Assembly: GCA_015698045.1 (NCBI GenBank)
Contig: BLAL01000197.1
Location: forward strand, 372,001-436,000
Direction of reading: 5' to 3'
DNA length: 64,000 nt
Source of the DNA: Rhizophagus clarus
Taxonomy: Eukaryota > Glomeromycota > Glomeromycetes > Glomerales > Glomeraceae
In this document: piece after piece, positions 9,582-21,892 of the stretch
Numbering within the stretch: position 1 is the stretch's first letter
How the letters are laid out: every line of letters starts with the position of its first letter
Program-made: the position numbers and the translations under genes
The notes under the pieces: model-generated
The model's input: only the letters and a program-made list of their open reading frames with translations
What the model was told of the DNA's origin: nothing
Database searches by the model: none

Positions 9582-12500
9582 ATGAATTTAGATATCATTC
9601 GTTGGAGAGTTGAATTATCTGATAATGATTCTAAAACTTTTTCAGATTATAAAGATTTTGATAACTCATTACTTTCAAGTTTTGCAATTCGTCAAAATGC
9701 TAATACGAGTCATTCTCACATTCCAGTTCAGGATTCTTTCTCTTCATCTTCTGATACTATTATTAGAGCCTATTTTTCACCTTGGAATCCTTCTAAAAAA
9801 TTGCTTAATCTAAAGAATCATTTTAATGAAAATATTCTTACTCAATATCCATGTGTTCCATGTAGTTATTGTTCCTGTTTACAATATCCAACAAAAGCAA
9901 AATGGGAATTATATGATGAATCTATTCAATATCCTTTAAAAGTAGTTTATCAAAATATTTCACAAGTTAAATTGATTTTTCATACTGATGACACAAAACC
10001 TAAAAGAATTGCAACATGTTCTTCTTGCTATAATTCTAACAATCATATTAAAATACCAATTCCTGATCCAATTCCTGATGAAATCTATAATGTGCCTCTA
10101 TATCACTGAATTTATCTTTCACCTATTCACCTTAGCTGTTCATTAGGTAGAGCTTCAAATACAAATGCTTACACAAATTATCGTCACTTAACTGGAACTT
10201 TTAAATATTCAAAAAATATTAATACTCTTGCACTATATTCTGGTACTGTTGATACTATATTAGATAATAATTAGCCTAACTCATGGTATCATCCTTCACT
10301 AAATGATGCAGCAATGTGGTTACATAATAATAATCCTTATTTTAGACCATATCAAACTGTAATAAATCGTGATACATGGAATGGACCACCAATTATTTTT
10401 CCAACTGCATCACTTAGTAATAATTCACAAAATTAAACACCTAATACTAATTTACGTCCATCTGCAGTAGTATTACCTCCTTATGATTTTGATACAGAAA
10501 TACACAATGAAGATTTTCATTATTCTCGACTAATGGCTGGATTTTTGACTGATCCTAATAATAAAGAATTGCCAATACTATTTTATGATAAAAATATTGA
10601 ACCACTATTATTTCCTGATCTTTTTCCATATGGCAAAGGCTTTTATATAAATGAAGATACGAATCGGCACTTTAAAGATAGCTTGGGCAATTATGCAAAA
10701 TCATTATTACTTTGCCCTGATCCTAGATGGCATTTATCATGGTATTGGCCTCATTATATTTATTTATCACCTGAAAAGTTAAGAAATCATCAAAATAGAA
10801 CTAGAATATTAAATCAGCATAGTACTTCTTTATCACATCAATTAACAACTGCAGATTTTATTACTAATAGTATTTATACTGGACGTCCTATTATTAATTA
10901 AACTAAAACAACAACTGTACCTTCTTATATTAGAACAGGAGATTCTTATTTTCATCAAAAAGAACATCACATTAATACAATGGTTCAAGCATTTGGTTTT
11001 CCACAGATTTTTTATACTATGACTATGGCTAAAAGTCACTGGTCACATTTACATAATATATTATCAAAAACTGACAATAAAAATACTTTACCTTCTAACC
11101 GTCCCTTTCATACTTATTTACATTATCATCACCGTTTATCATCAATACATCAATATCTTTGGAAAAATCCAAATCTAACAAATTGGGGTGATTGGTTACA
11201 TCATTTTGAACGAGATGAATTTCAAAATCGTGGAGCAATACATACTCATGGTATTGCCTATTTATCAAAATCAATTCCTGAATTAATTAACTCTAATGTT
11301 ATTAAAGCAGATATGCCTGATTTCAACTTAGAACCTGAATTGTATGAATTAGTTAAAAAACATCAAATTCATACATGTGATTCCCATTGTGGTGGTCCTG
11401 CACCACTTGGATTAAAATGTAAAAAAGGATTTCCACAACCTTATTCAAATATTACATATGAAGATCCTAATTCCTTAAGATATATTTATTGTTGTACTAA
11501 AGAAGAAGATTTATATATTGTACCATATCATGCACCAACACTATTTTTATGGAATGGATATGTAAACTTTCAGTATGTAACAACACATCAATTTGCAAAA
11601 TATATGACCAAATATGTAACAAAATCTGAACCTTCAGAGTATTTTGATATTACTGAACCTAATGCATTTTGAAAACATATTTTAGCAAGATGTCTTGGAT
11701 CTATGGAATTAATGATACTTCTACTTGGATATTCAATATGCAGATCAACAATTGCTGTTGAATTTCTTCCTTCTATTCCTCTTGAAGTAAGAAATAAATC
11801 AGTTAAACCATCATATGTATTACAACAAAAAGAACAATTATCTCCATACTGGGATGATGCAATTGATAAATATTTTGATAGACCTATTGATAATGAATTT
11901 AATGATATGATTTACTCTTTTTATTATCGTAATTATATTATACAGAATAAACAACCAGCAAATGGAATATATTATATGGATAAAAAAAATCAATTTGTAA
12001 AAAAACGGCAAAAAGAAATTCTTGTACGTTTTCAACATTTAACTGTTGAATATTCAGAATCCTTTTTTTATCAACAATTATTACTTAGAATACCTGCTCA
12101 AAGTGAAGCTGATTTAAAGAAACATTATTTAACATATAAAGCTCAATTTGAAGCTGAATTTCCTAAAGAGTATTCTTTAACTTTAAATTATGTACAAAGT
12201 TCAACACAATCTCATATCCAAAAATATACAAGAAATTATCAAAATTTAATTGATAATTTAATAATTTCATTGCATACTGATTTACAAAAATTAATTAGAA
12301 ATCAGTTACTTAGTTTATTACATCAACCTAATATTTTAACAAATCTTTCATCTATGATATTTTCTGATGATCAATATAAAATTTTCAATATATTTATGAA
12401 TACTTGGGAAAAACAAGAATATTCTAAATATCCTTATTTCTTTTTAACTGGCTTAGCAGGTACTGGTAAATCATTTATGATAAATCAGCTTATAACTTCT

Positions 12501-13675
12501 TTAACTGATCAAAATAAAAAATATTTATTAATGGCACCCACTGGTGTTGCAGCAAATGATATTAATGGTCAAACCATACATGCAGTACTACATATTAGAA
12601 ATACTCAAAATTATTTTGAAACTTTATCTTATTATAATATTCAGCAAAGACAAGAACTTAGTAAAATTGAAGTAATTATAATAGATGAGATATCAATGGT
12701 ATCAGCAAATCTATTAACATTTATCAGTTCATTATTTGCCAAAATAAATAATATCCCAGCTCCTTTTGGTGGAATCCCAACTTTGCTTATTGGTGATCTT
12801 GCTCAACTTCCACCTGTTAATGGGCAACAAGTTTTTATGCTCCAGAATGGCAAGAATTTTATCCCCTTTTTTTAACTGTTTCTCACAGACAAGAAAATGA
12901 TAGATTATTTTATAACATATTAGAAGAAGTCTGATTTGGAAGTATAAGTTTACAAACAAAAAGGTTAATTGAGGAAAAAGTATTATTTTATCAGCAAAAT
13001 AATGTAGCATCAATTAATACCACATATATTAATGGATTTTGACATGAAGCTGATTCAATTAATAACTTAATATGTGGATTTCTTCCTGTTCTTAAAGATA
13101 TTTCTTCAGAAACTCTAATATCAATAGCTGATGATTACATTAATCATACACAATACATACCAAAAGAATATGACAAACAATTTAGACATTACACTAATCT
13201 TCCATCTGAATTAATCATAAAAGAAGGAGCAAGAGTTATGTTTTTAACAAATAAGTTATTTAATGAAGAACTTTGCAATGGATCAATTGGTGTAATCACT
13301 AAATTAATAGATGAAAACTGTATAGAAGTAGTTTTTCCTATAAAATCTGGAATAAATCAAGTAATAGTAGAAAAAACAACAGCTTATTTTAATTTTGATG
13401 GAGCTCCAGCACATCAAACACAATTTCCACTTCAGAATGCATTTGCATTAACTGTACATAAGACACAAGGTCTTACTTTGCCACATGCAACTGTATCATT
13501 AGATGCACAAATGTTTGCTGTTGGTCAAGCCTATGTAGCAATGAGTCGAGCCACTTCTTGGAATAATTTAGAAATTCGCTCTTTTGATCAAGATGCAATA
13601 AAAGTGGACAATGCAATGTTAATAGAATTAGATAGATTAAAGCAAAAATTTAACTCTATGTATTCATCTGTATAA
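9582..13675 (+). pseudogene. Helitron Rep/helicase (rolling-circle transposase), decayed
   Basis: A single coding region of about 1,364 codons, a normal length for fungal Helitrons. The N-terminal part has a Cys-rich segment (CVPCSYCSC). The Rep domain carries the HUH motif in RGAIHTHGIAY (about 11,230) and the tyrosine region FAKYMTKYVTKSEP (about 11,600). The C-terminal part is a PIF1/RecD-like helicase with Walker A GLAGTGKS (about 12,450), Walker B IIIDEISMV, LLIGDLAQLPPV, and late motifs VHKTQGLTL and AYVAMSRATSW. Stops interrupt it at 10107, 10272, 10434, 10899, 11670, 12932 and 13040, and a one-base frame change lies near a T7 run at about 12,865-12,875. The catalytic motifs themselves are still readable. 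It is not autonomous as read. The terminal TC and hairpin-CTRR ends were not found, so element limits are open. Confidence 0.93.
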
Positions 13676-14515
13676 ATACTATTTTTATAATTTAATAAAA
13701 AATAAAATATATTTTTAAAAATAAGCTCACTCACTGTATCCAAAAGTACACTAGTTGTAAAGAAAAATAAAATAACAAAAAGGGAACACGCAAATGAATT
13801 AAAGATTATGATAAATTATTTCGCTAATGAAATAAAAAAAAAAAATGAGTATTTTTATACAATTTTATGTTGTACAAGCTTCAAACAAAATATGTCTCTT
13901 TAAAATTTTAAACCAACTCATTAATAACAGACTTAGAATTTTTACTGTTGATTTATTTTATTTTTATTTTTACAGGGGGGATACCACAGAACAAGATTAC
14001 AATGTATATATAAAAAGAACTGTAAAAACTTTTGCCATGAAAGGGGACCCATGAGTTATAAGCGGAAAACTATATGAATTCCTAACTCATAATTTTACTA
14101 TTGATTTTTCAATATCACATATACTGTATACAGTATGACCCTACTGTCATCGGATCAATATTCCACGTCACATTCATGTATAAAAAAAGTATAAGTGATT
14201 TTTTTTTATGGCTCATATGATGTTATTAATTATATTAAAATATTAATTAAAAGATGAATAAAAAATTTTTTTTCACACGGTTTCTGGCTTCCACTCATAT
14301 CAGGTTTGAAAGAAGTTACATTAGTTTATTCACATGAAAAAAGATTTTAAAATTATGTAAGCTAGAGCTGAAGCAGTCAAAAGTGTTATCAGAATATCAG
14401 ATCATTAAAAATTTTGTGCTTACTTTTTACATATAAAAGTTTTTGTACTGCTATATAAAAATAATAAGAACAATGAAAACGCATTAATTATATTTTGGCC
14501 GTGTCATGAGTCAAA
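13676..14515. other. AT-rich stretch after the Helitron gene
   Basis: Probably includes the Helitron 3' end, but no convincing hairpin plus CTRR terminus was picked out. A frame at 13845-14054 may hold a real exon piece after a (T)nACAG acceptor at about 13,976 (residues TTEQDYNVYIKRTVKTFAMK), but it has no partner exon. Nothing else is seen. Confidence 0.35.
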
Positions 14516-14773
14516 TTGGATATCACATCAGTATCACATGACTCACATCTACCATATTTAAAATTTTTATTTTTATTTCTTAACTCTCCTACTCCCGTTC
14601 ACAACAAAGATGAAGACACTCGTTATGTCTTCGGCAATTCCTACTTCTTACTTGACGCGGAAGATACATATCTGGTCTGTGATACTAACAAAAATTTCAA
14701 CATTAACGCTTGCTCTGAGCACATCACACAATTAAACACACTCCAATCAACTAGTTCTTCTAGTTCTTGTTAA
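14516..14773 (+). CDS. Possible gene fragment
   Basis: An 85-codon frame whose second half is distinctly less AT-rich than its surroundings and reads like protein (DEDTRYVFGNSYFLLDAEDTY, shortened here to its sense: acidic, aromatic, then Ser-rich TSSSSSC). No family is recognised. The first half looks like non-coding sequence, so it may be a relic or the terminal exon of a lost gene. Confidence 0.25.
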   Translation: MDITSVSHDSHLPYLKFLFLFLNSPTPVHNKDEDTRYVFGNSYFLLDAEDTYLVCDTNKNFNINACSEHITQLNTLQSTSSSSSC

Positions 14774-14888
14774 CCACAACGCTCACCGTTCGCACAAGAG
14801 CTTACACCAGTTCCACCCCTTATAAATTGGCTTTTGCCTCAACCCACCTAACGATGATGATCACCAATCCAAATATGGCAATATCAGG

Positions 14889-15960
14889 ATGATGGGTCGA
14901 ATCTATAGCAAACCGTTCTATGTCAAAAGTCTGCTGATTTTCAACAGACCCCCTGTGATTTTTAGCAGGGAGTCTGCTATTTTACAGTACACCTCCTGCT
15001 GTTTTCTGCAAGTGCCCCATTATTTTACAGCAGGTCTCCTGCTGTTATTGCAGCAGGTGATGGGTTGTACAAACAAACTGCCTTTTGCAATAGTTTTACC
15101 AACCGGTTGGAAAATTATGACTAAATTTAGCAGTTCATGAATAAATTTGGAAATTTTTGCGAATATTTTGATTGTAAGATAAAAATTCAATTTTATCACA
15201 AAAAACATTAAACAAACTTCATTTAAAAATTAATGTTACATAAACAAATTTTTATAAATTTAAATTCAAGACATTTCATAAATATTGAAATAGTGTTAAA
15301 TTTAGTTAGCAGAAAATAAATGTCATTGTACAATTAGTAGATTCTCTTTTAATTTCAGAAAAATCATGTCACATAATGCAACATGAATTCATTTTTCTTA
15401 AGAATTTACTAATTGCATATTTATTTTCTGTTTATAATTAAATTTAATAATATTTCTATACTTATAAAATGGCTTTTAAATTTAATTTATTTGCCTATAA
15501 TTAATTTTAAGTAAAGTTCAATATTTTTGTGATAAAATTGAATTTTTATCCTACAAACCAGAAGGTCTGCAAAAATTTCCAAATTTGTCCATAAATTACT
15601 AAATTTAGTTATCATTTTCCAACCGGCCAACTATGGCAGACATTTCTATGTCAAAAGTCTGCTGATTTTCAACAGGCCCCCTGTGTTTTTTAGCAGGGAG
15701 TCTGCTGTTTTACAGCACACCCTCCGCTGTTTTCTGCAGGTGCCTCTGCTGTTTCACAGCAGGTCCCCTGCTGTCATTGCAGCAGGTGATGTGTTGCACA
15801 AACAGATCAGCACAAAACTGCCTTTTGCGATAGTTTTACCAACCGGTTGGGAAATTATAATCAAATTTAGTAGTTCATGAATAAATTTGGAAATTTTTGT
15901 AGATCTTTTGGTTGTAGGATAAAAATTCAATTTTATCACAAAAAATATTGAACTTTAAAA
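14889..15960. mobile_element. Palindromic non-autonomous element with CTGCTG cores
   Basis: Order on the plus strand: core (about 14,896-15,098), arm (15,099-15,346), short spacer, inverted arm (15,399-15,638), second core in the same orientation (15,639-15,837), and a third partial arm (15,838-15,957). The arms start at the 12-bp palindrome CCAACCGGTTGG and run through TAAAAATTCAATTTTATCAC. The cores are rich in paired CTGCTGTTTTACAGCAG words. The second core plus its flanking arms forms an element with inverted repeats of about 105-120 bp. There is no transposase; apparent frames cover the cores only. Copies recur inverted at 29,403-29,940. Confidence 0.75.
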
Positions 15961-16146
15961 ATAAACATCCTTATACAATTAGTGATTTCTTAATAAATAA
16001 AATGATTTTTACTGAAATTTAATTGTCTGGTAATTATTGTGTAAATAAGTTTGAGATTTATATGGCAATACAGATTACCAACCATACAGTATTAAAAAAA
16101 ATATTATATTTTTACCATAAAATTTTGTCTATTTCAATAGTACCAG

Positions 16147-16452
16147 GTGATAACAGAGCACCTGCTGAAAACAGCAGTAGGTTTGCTGCAAACAGCAGGA
16201 AACTTGCTGCAGAACAGCAGGGTCTGCTGCAAACATCTGCTGAAAAATCAGGATCCGCTGAAAAACAGCATGGGATCCGTGGGATTTGCTGCAAAATATC
16301 CGCTGCAAAACAGCAGGTGGCCTGCAGGTGGTCTGCTGCAAAATAGCAGGACACCTATTGCAAAATATCCAGGTGTCCTGCTGCAAAATAGCAGGACACC
16401 TGCTGCAAAATATCCAGGTGGTCTGCTGCAAAATATCAGGACACCTGCTATG
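16147..16452. repeat. About 24-bp CTGCTGCAAAACAGCAGG minisatellite
   Basis: Tandem degenerate units of about 22-25 bp with CTGCTG and CAGCAG at their ends, so that each unit is a small inverted repeat. It shares words with the cores at 14.9-15.8 kb and with the array at 29,128-29,400. Frames on both strands through it are products of the repeat. Confidence 0.85.
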
Positions 16453-17214
16453 AAAATAAATCCGTTAATGCGAGTTCCATCTTTACAAATTGCTATTAAT
16501 TTTACAATAAAATTTATTCTTTTTAGGTCAATTTCCATCCTTATGAAAGAAGCTCATTTGGATTTAATTATGTATAGTTTGCAATAAATCACACAATAAT
16601 TGTATAGACTTAAATTGTATTTTGTAACATATAAATTTTTATTTTTATCTTGCTATGGACCATATTTAATTCAAATCTATAAATTTAAGTCAAATGGAAT
16701 TAGCATAGTAATCAAATTTATATAGTAATTATACAAATAATAAAAGAGTAATATAAATAAAGAAATTAGTAACTAGCTATATTGTATAAAAATATTAAAA
16801 TACAGTTTATGGAATTATTAAACTTATACTCTAGACAGATGGATCCGTAAATGCATCATTGGATTAAGAATTACAGATCATTCAAATTTTTTTTTTTAGA
16901 GCTAAAGGTATAGTAATCAATTTTATTAACACACAAAAAGCGACAAAGTCGCACAAATACAAAAAACGAAAACATAAGCTCCCTATATCTAAGAATAACC
17001 TAAGCTAAACTAGATAAACGAACCCAACCTTGATATCACCATCTCCCTTACTGACGCCAACTGAATGTTTTAAGCAAAAGCACGTCAACGGTCTCGAACA
17101 GGATGATGATACCTACGAATAAAACTAACAAAAGAAAAAAAAAAAAAAATAGAAAAATTCTAAACACTTTTTTTTTTCTTCCAAACATAACAGCATCATC
17201 CATTTTGAAAACAG
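16453..17214. other. Non-coding AT-rich spacer
   Basis: No gene, RNA or clear repeat is seen. A less AT-rich patch at about 16,930-17,060 contains the small inverted word AGCGACAAAGTCGC and could be the tail of an old element. Confidence 0.4.
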
Positions 17215-17545
17215 CGATAATAAAAAAACGACTTAACATTTTTTTTAAGTCGTTTAATAAAAAAACGTCTTTTAACGTTTTTTTTAATGTCGATTAATAA
17301 AAAACGACTTTTAACGTTTTGTTTTTTAAATCGTTTAATGAAAATAAAACGATTATTTAAGTTTTTTTTTAAATCGTTTAATAAAAAAAAAACGACTATT
17401 CAAGTTTTTTTAAAGTCGTTTAATGACAAAAGTGACTTTTACCGTTTTTTTTAAAGTCGTTTAAAAATGATTTTTCGATTATTTAAGTTTTTTTGAATCG
17501 TTTAATAAAATTAAAACGATTATCGTTTTTTTTAACGTTTCTTTT
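17215..17545. repeat. About 56-bp minisatellite with AAACGACTTTTAACGTTTT words
   Basis: About six imperfect units, each reading roughly TCGTTTAATAAAAAAACGAC followed by a TTTAACGTTTTTTTTAA stretch. The flanking ACGAC and GTCGT words are complementary, so the units can fold. From 17,546 to 17,985, downstream of the HECT-like gene's stop, no further feature is visible. Confidence 0.75.
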
Positions 17546-17985
17546 AATAAAAAAAAGATAAAATTTAAAGACTGATTTCCAATTTTTAAGTTACATCAAT
17601 ATTAATAATATGTTAATTCACGTTACGGATCCAGAAGTATATACCCTTATAGGACGATTAACATCCTTGTAGAGTACCCCTTTATTATCGATATTTAACT
17701 GCTTTTTCTTTTTAGGATTCATTATAGTCATCATTCCCTTTCACTTTGGATTACTAGTTTTTTTTTAGGTTTTTTGAGTTATCGTATAACATCATATATT
17801 TAGTATAAGACATCTATTGTACATTTTCAAATAATTTATTTTTAGTGGCGTTAAAGAAATAAAAAAAACCATTGTTTGCAATACTTTATAATAAACTAGT
17901 TTTTCTAGCAAATTTCGATTTTATTTAATTGTTAAAATTTGAACAAAATTTTGAGTTTTTTTTTATCTCCCATTTTCTTTCTATT

Positions 17986-20900
17986 TCACATATTTTCAGG
18001 CAAATAAACATTCCATTCTGATGTACCTTGAACATGGCCATAGTGACTACCACGATTACGACTACGATGACCACGACCACGACCACGTCCACGACCACGA
18101 CCACGTCCACGACCACTACCACTACCACTACCACTACCACTACCACTACCACTACCACTACCACTACCACTACCACTACCATTACCACTACCACTACTAT
18201 GATCTACACCTTGATCGCTTTGATATTGATCTTGATTATGTTGTTCTTCGTTCCTACTCTTACTTCTTGTTGCATATCGGTGTGAATCAACTCTTCTTTC
18301 ATCTATCAAAGCTTGTGAGGACTGATCAAGTGAAGAAGACTGGGGCTGATTAAGTGAAGAAGTCTGAACTGATTGTATGCCCGATGGAGTGAGAGATTGA
18401 ATGGATTGCTCTGAAGGTCGAACTAATGATTGTGAAGGTAAAGCGGAAAAAGTACTGTATCTATTAGATTGATCGTATACTTTCCTATACTCTACTTCGT
18501 CAAATCCTTCGGAGAATGTGAATCCGATCTCCAGATCTTTCTCAAACAGGTAATGGGATTCCTCATTATTTTCGTATGTTTGATGAAGTATAAGTACTGA
18601 AGAACACGTGCTCGAGATCGGCAGCCTTCTATTTTTTGAACCCTCTTGATAAGAAACTACTTCGTTACCCACCCAATCAATCTAGTTTATTAAATGATAA
18701 AAAAATATAATTTAGGACAATAAAGTTAAAATTATGTTTTAAAGAAAATTAAACTTACTGTAATTTTTTTGGTTAATGGAATTCGCGATGTTCCAGTAAT
18801 AAAATTCAAAATTTTTTCCAATTTTGATCTAGATTGGTTGTGAATATATTGCTTAAACCAGTTGTAAATGCGATGACGAGAAGGAGACCATTTAGCATTT
18901 CTATTTATTGTGTCTTCACATATGACTAAATCAAATTGATTAAAAAATTCTTTGTGGCTAAGTGTTTTATATAGGTCATTTTCAATTTTCGTCCATCCAT
19001 AAGCTTTAAAATCCTATGGATATATAACAATTTTAGCAACCTTATTATAGGTACAGTACTAATACATATTAGATACATACATTTATATTGTGAATAAAAT
19101 CGAACCCTTCTTTAAGCTTATGTAAACTATTCGCTCGTTTTTGAATTATTTCATATTCACAAATAAACTCTGGAAGTTTTTCTTTTTCGATTGCAAGTAC
19201 GTCATTGACCTAAAAGCAAAATATTAATAATATTTTTTAAATACATAATTTCAAATTATAAAATTTACTCACATCAAGACACCGTAAATCAATCCAATCA
19301 ATTATTTCTGCCTCGTTATACGTTCCTTCTTTTAAGGAACAAATTAATCTATATAATGCTGGTAAGTATTCGGAAAGTATTGTTTCACATGAAAATGAGC
19401 CTTTTCCTTCAATAATATAACGCATATGGCATTTGTGAAACCATCTAGGCCAAGCACCACAATGTAACCAGCACCATAGTAAGAGTTTGCCAATTAATAA
19501 TGGGTAATTCCATTCATCTATATTTTTATTTGACTTTAATAAACTTATATTATCTTCAAAGAGATTGTCACCATGAAACAATTTAGTTTGTAAATTATTC
19601 CAAAAGGTTTCAGTAATGTCACGTAGACCGCCTCCAGTATCGGTTACTCTAAAACATTAAATATTAAATATAAAATTTTAAATAAATATACTTTAATATT
19701 TGCTTATCGTAAATAAAAAATGACTTACTCTTCATCAAGAATATCAATAATTGGATTTTTAATTAAATTATAAACCGTTACATTGTTTATCCAGTTTAAT
19801 ATATCATCGCAGATAGAGCTTCTACTATGTATAATGATTAGTATGAAAGATTCTTCAGAAATATGATATTCTAAACGTAATTTATTTAACATATTGAGGC
19901 GAAATTCATTAACAGATAATGAATTTTCATCGTCCATATGATCATGATTTTGATAGGATGTAGTCGCATTAGCGACTCTATGAAAATAATTAGCATTTTG
20001 TAGAGTATTTACTCTTATATCAACTTCATCATCAGAAATAATAATAGGATCTTCATTCGATTTTGATTTTGTGGTTGATATTATTGGTTCTTCATCTGTA
20101 TCACTTGCTGAATTAAGGTAGCCATCTTCTAGCTTTATGTTCTTCCTAATAGGCGCAATATACAACTTATCCCGAGTAGTCGCAGCTCTGAATTTATTAA
20201 AGTTGTTAAATTTAGAAAATATAGTAAAAAATGGGAATAAAACTTTTATACATACGATTTAATTAATTTTCCGGTTTTGGCCGCATCAACCTTGTATGGA
20301 TGCAAATTATTTTTTGAGTCTGGCTTTACACAGACCCATCCAAGTTCCCGTAAAATTGGAAAAGCGCTCACAATTTTCTGATGTATATGATATTCGTCAT
20401 CATGTTCAAACTGTATTATTTTAACCATACCGTTGTTATATAAACGCGTGAACCTAAAAAATTTCAGTTCATTGAACTTTTTTTAATAAAAACCTTTTAA
20501 AAGTTAGAATTTTTACAACTTACTTGGGGTGTCCAGGAATTGGTACTTTATTATTTTTTGTTTTTCGAAGTAAAAAAACGGTTGGAGAATATGAAAAAGA
20601 TTTTTTCCTTTTGTTTTTATTTTTAATATTATAACTTTGTGCAAGTTCACGAATATTAACTTCATCTCTAAGATCCATTAGATGAATTCGTGCATCATTA
20701 TCAGAAAGAAATTGAACCAATTCACTACTTGTATTTTGTGAATTATTGATATTTTGTGAAATATTAGAATGGTGATTAATATTTTGAGAAAAATGATGAC
20801 GATTAACAATATTTGAACGGTAATCAACAGGTTGAGAAATGACATTAGAATGTTGATCAACAGGATGAGAGATGATATTGGGACGATTAGAATGATGAAT

Positions 20901-21459
20901 ATTTTGAATATTATTTGGCATATCTATACTGTTGAAAATAAGATTATCAGCAGTTGAGGTCTGACTTTGTCTTGCGAAAATACTTGTACTGGTAAGATAA
21001 TCGATAAACTAAAAATAATATATTTAAATCAATAAATAAATTAAAATCAAGTATAATATTATAAATATTATAATGTGTCAAAACTTACTTGCTCATGCTC
21101 GCCTTCATTATGGCCACATACTAAACAGATATCACTTTCAGATGATAATGAATAAAACATCTGACATTCATTGCATTTATAACATTTTTTTGGGATAGAA
21201 TTTGTATCCAATATAGATTTTTTAGCTTTCGCTTCCTCGAGTTTTTCTTGAAGTATAATGTCAGTAAACTAAATAAAATTTTAAATCTTTTTTAATCCTG
21301 CTAAAGACTTTTGATGGTTAAGTAAGAAGTTGTTACCTGTTCGTGCATATACTTATGGTGACCGCAAAGTTCACATTTTAGCTGGTTTCCAACACTAATT
21401 TTAAATTTCTTGCATGTATTACAAAAGTAACATTTTCGAGGTAGACGATCTAAGTCCAT
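17986..21459 (-). CDS. HECT-type E3 ubiquitin ligase-like protein with twin zinc-binding N-terminus and GS/RG-rich tail
   Basis: Nine exons read from the minus strand: 21459..21337, 21268..21089, 21008..20524, 20453..20256, 20187..19729, 19648..19273, 19209..19081, 19013..18759 and 18681..17986. All borders are GT..AG, phases agree throughout, and the product is 966 residues with no internal stop. Residues about 9-41 and 72-101 are two similar zinc-binding modules, each CxxCxxC..CxxCGH..H. The middle is Asn/Ser/Asp-rich. From about residue 485 a HECT-like domain begins (DTGGGLRD, then LFHGDNLF). It ends with ITGTSRIP and the catalytic-cysteine signature RLPISSTC (Cys about 761). HECT enzymes carry ubiquitin on this cysteine before handing it to a substrate. 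Unusually, about 170 residues follow the HECT end, including (GS)n and (RG)n runs. The gene diverges from the DDE transposase at 21893. Family call confident for the C-lobe, moderate for the rest. Confidence 0.8.
18040..18192. repeat. Hexanucleotide coding repeat in HECT-like gene
   Basis: A CCACTA/CCACGA run on the plus strand encodes, on the minus strand, about 11 Gly-Ser pairs followed by about 7 Arg-Gly pairs. The long apparent Val-, Thr- or His-Tyr-repeat frames here are shadows of this repeat. Confidence 0.9.
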
Positions 21460-21892
21460 TATTTTGACTCTGTTTAGATAAGCAACTAAAAATTTTTAAA
21501 TTTTTTGAACGAGATGAACTAAAAAATTTTAATATGAAACTAAAAATATTTTTTTAAAACTAATTAAAATTCATGTAATCAAAGGGGTTATTAATATTTA
21601 AGCTTCCAGTCTTAATTAGCCAAGATTGTTTATATTGTAACTTATATTATCCATATAACATTGTTTACAAATTAATTCACATGCATTACACGTTGTCTGA
21701 AGCTATACACGTAAGTATCCACCAATTAATGGATTGGATCATGTTATTAACACGTTGTATGAAGTGTTGTTTATCCATATGCATAAGACTGGTTATTTTT
21801 GTTTAGATTTTAGTATCTTTTTTATGGTATGTGATTTTTGTTTGTATTTCAGTATTTGTATTTACGAAAAAATTTTAAATTCTTTTTAATAG
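21460..21892. promoter_or_regulatory. Putative bidirectional promoter between HECT-like and transposase genes
   Basis: The 433 bp separate two outward-facing start codons. It contains two copies of ACACGTTGT.TGAAG (about 21,688 and 21,750) and two of TTATCCATAT, as well as AT-rich runs. No defined core promoter element is identified; shared control of the pair is inferred from spacing only. Confidence 0.4.

Noticed and set aside
14889-16587. Overlapping frames in both directions through the CTGCTG elements
   Set aside because: Similar frames appear on both strands and recur at 29.1-29.8 kb, following the repeat and not a protein.
17925-18353. Long Val-, Thr- and His/Tyr-repeat reading frames on both strands
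   Set aside because: They are shadows of the hexanucleotide repeat that encodes the Gly-Ser/Arg-Gly tail of the HECT-like gene.
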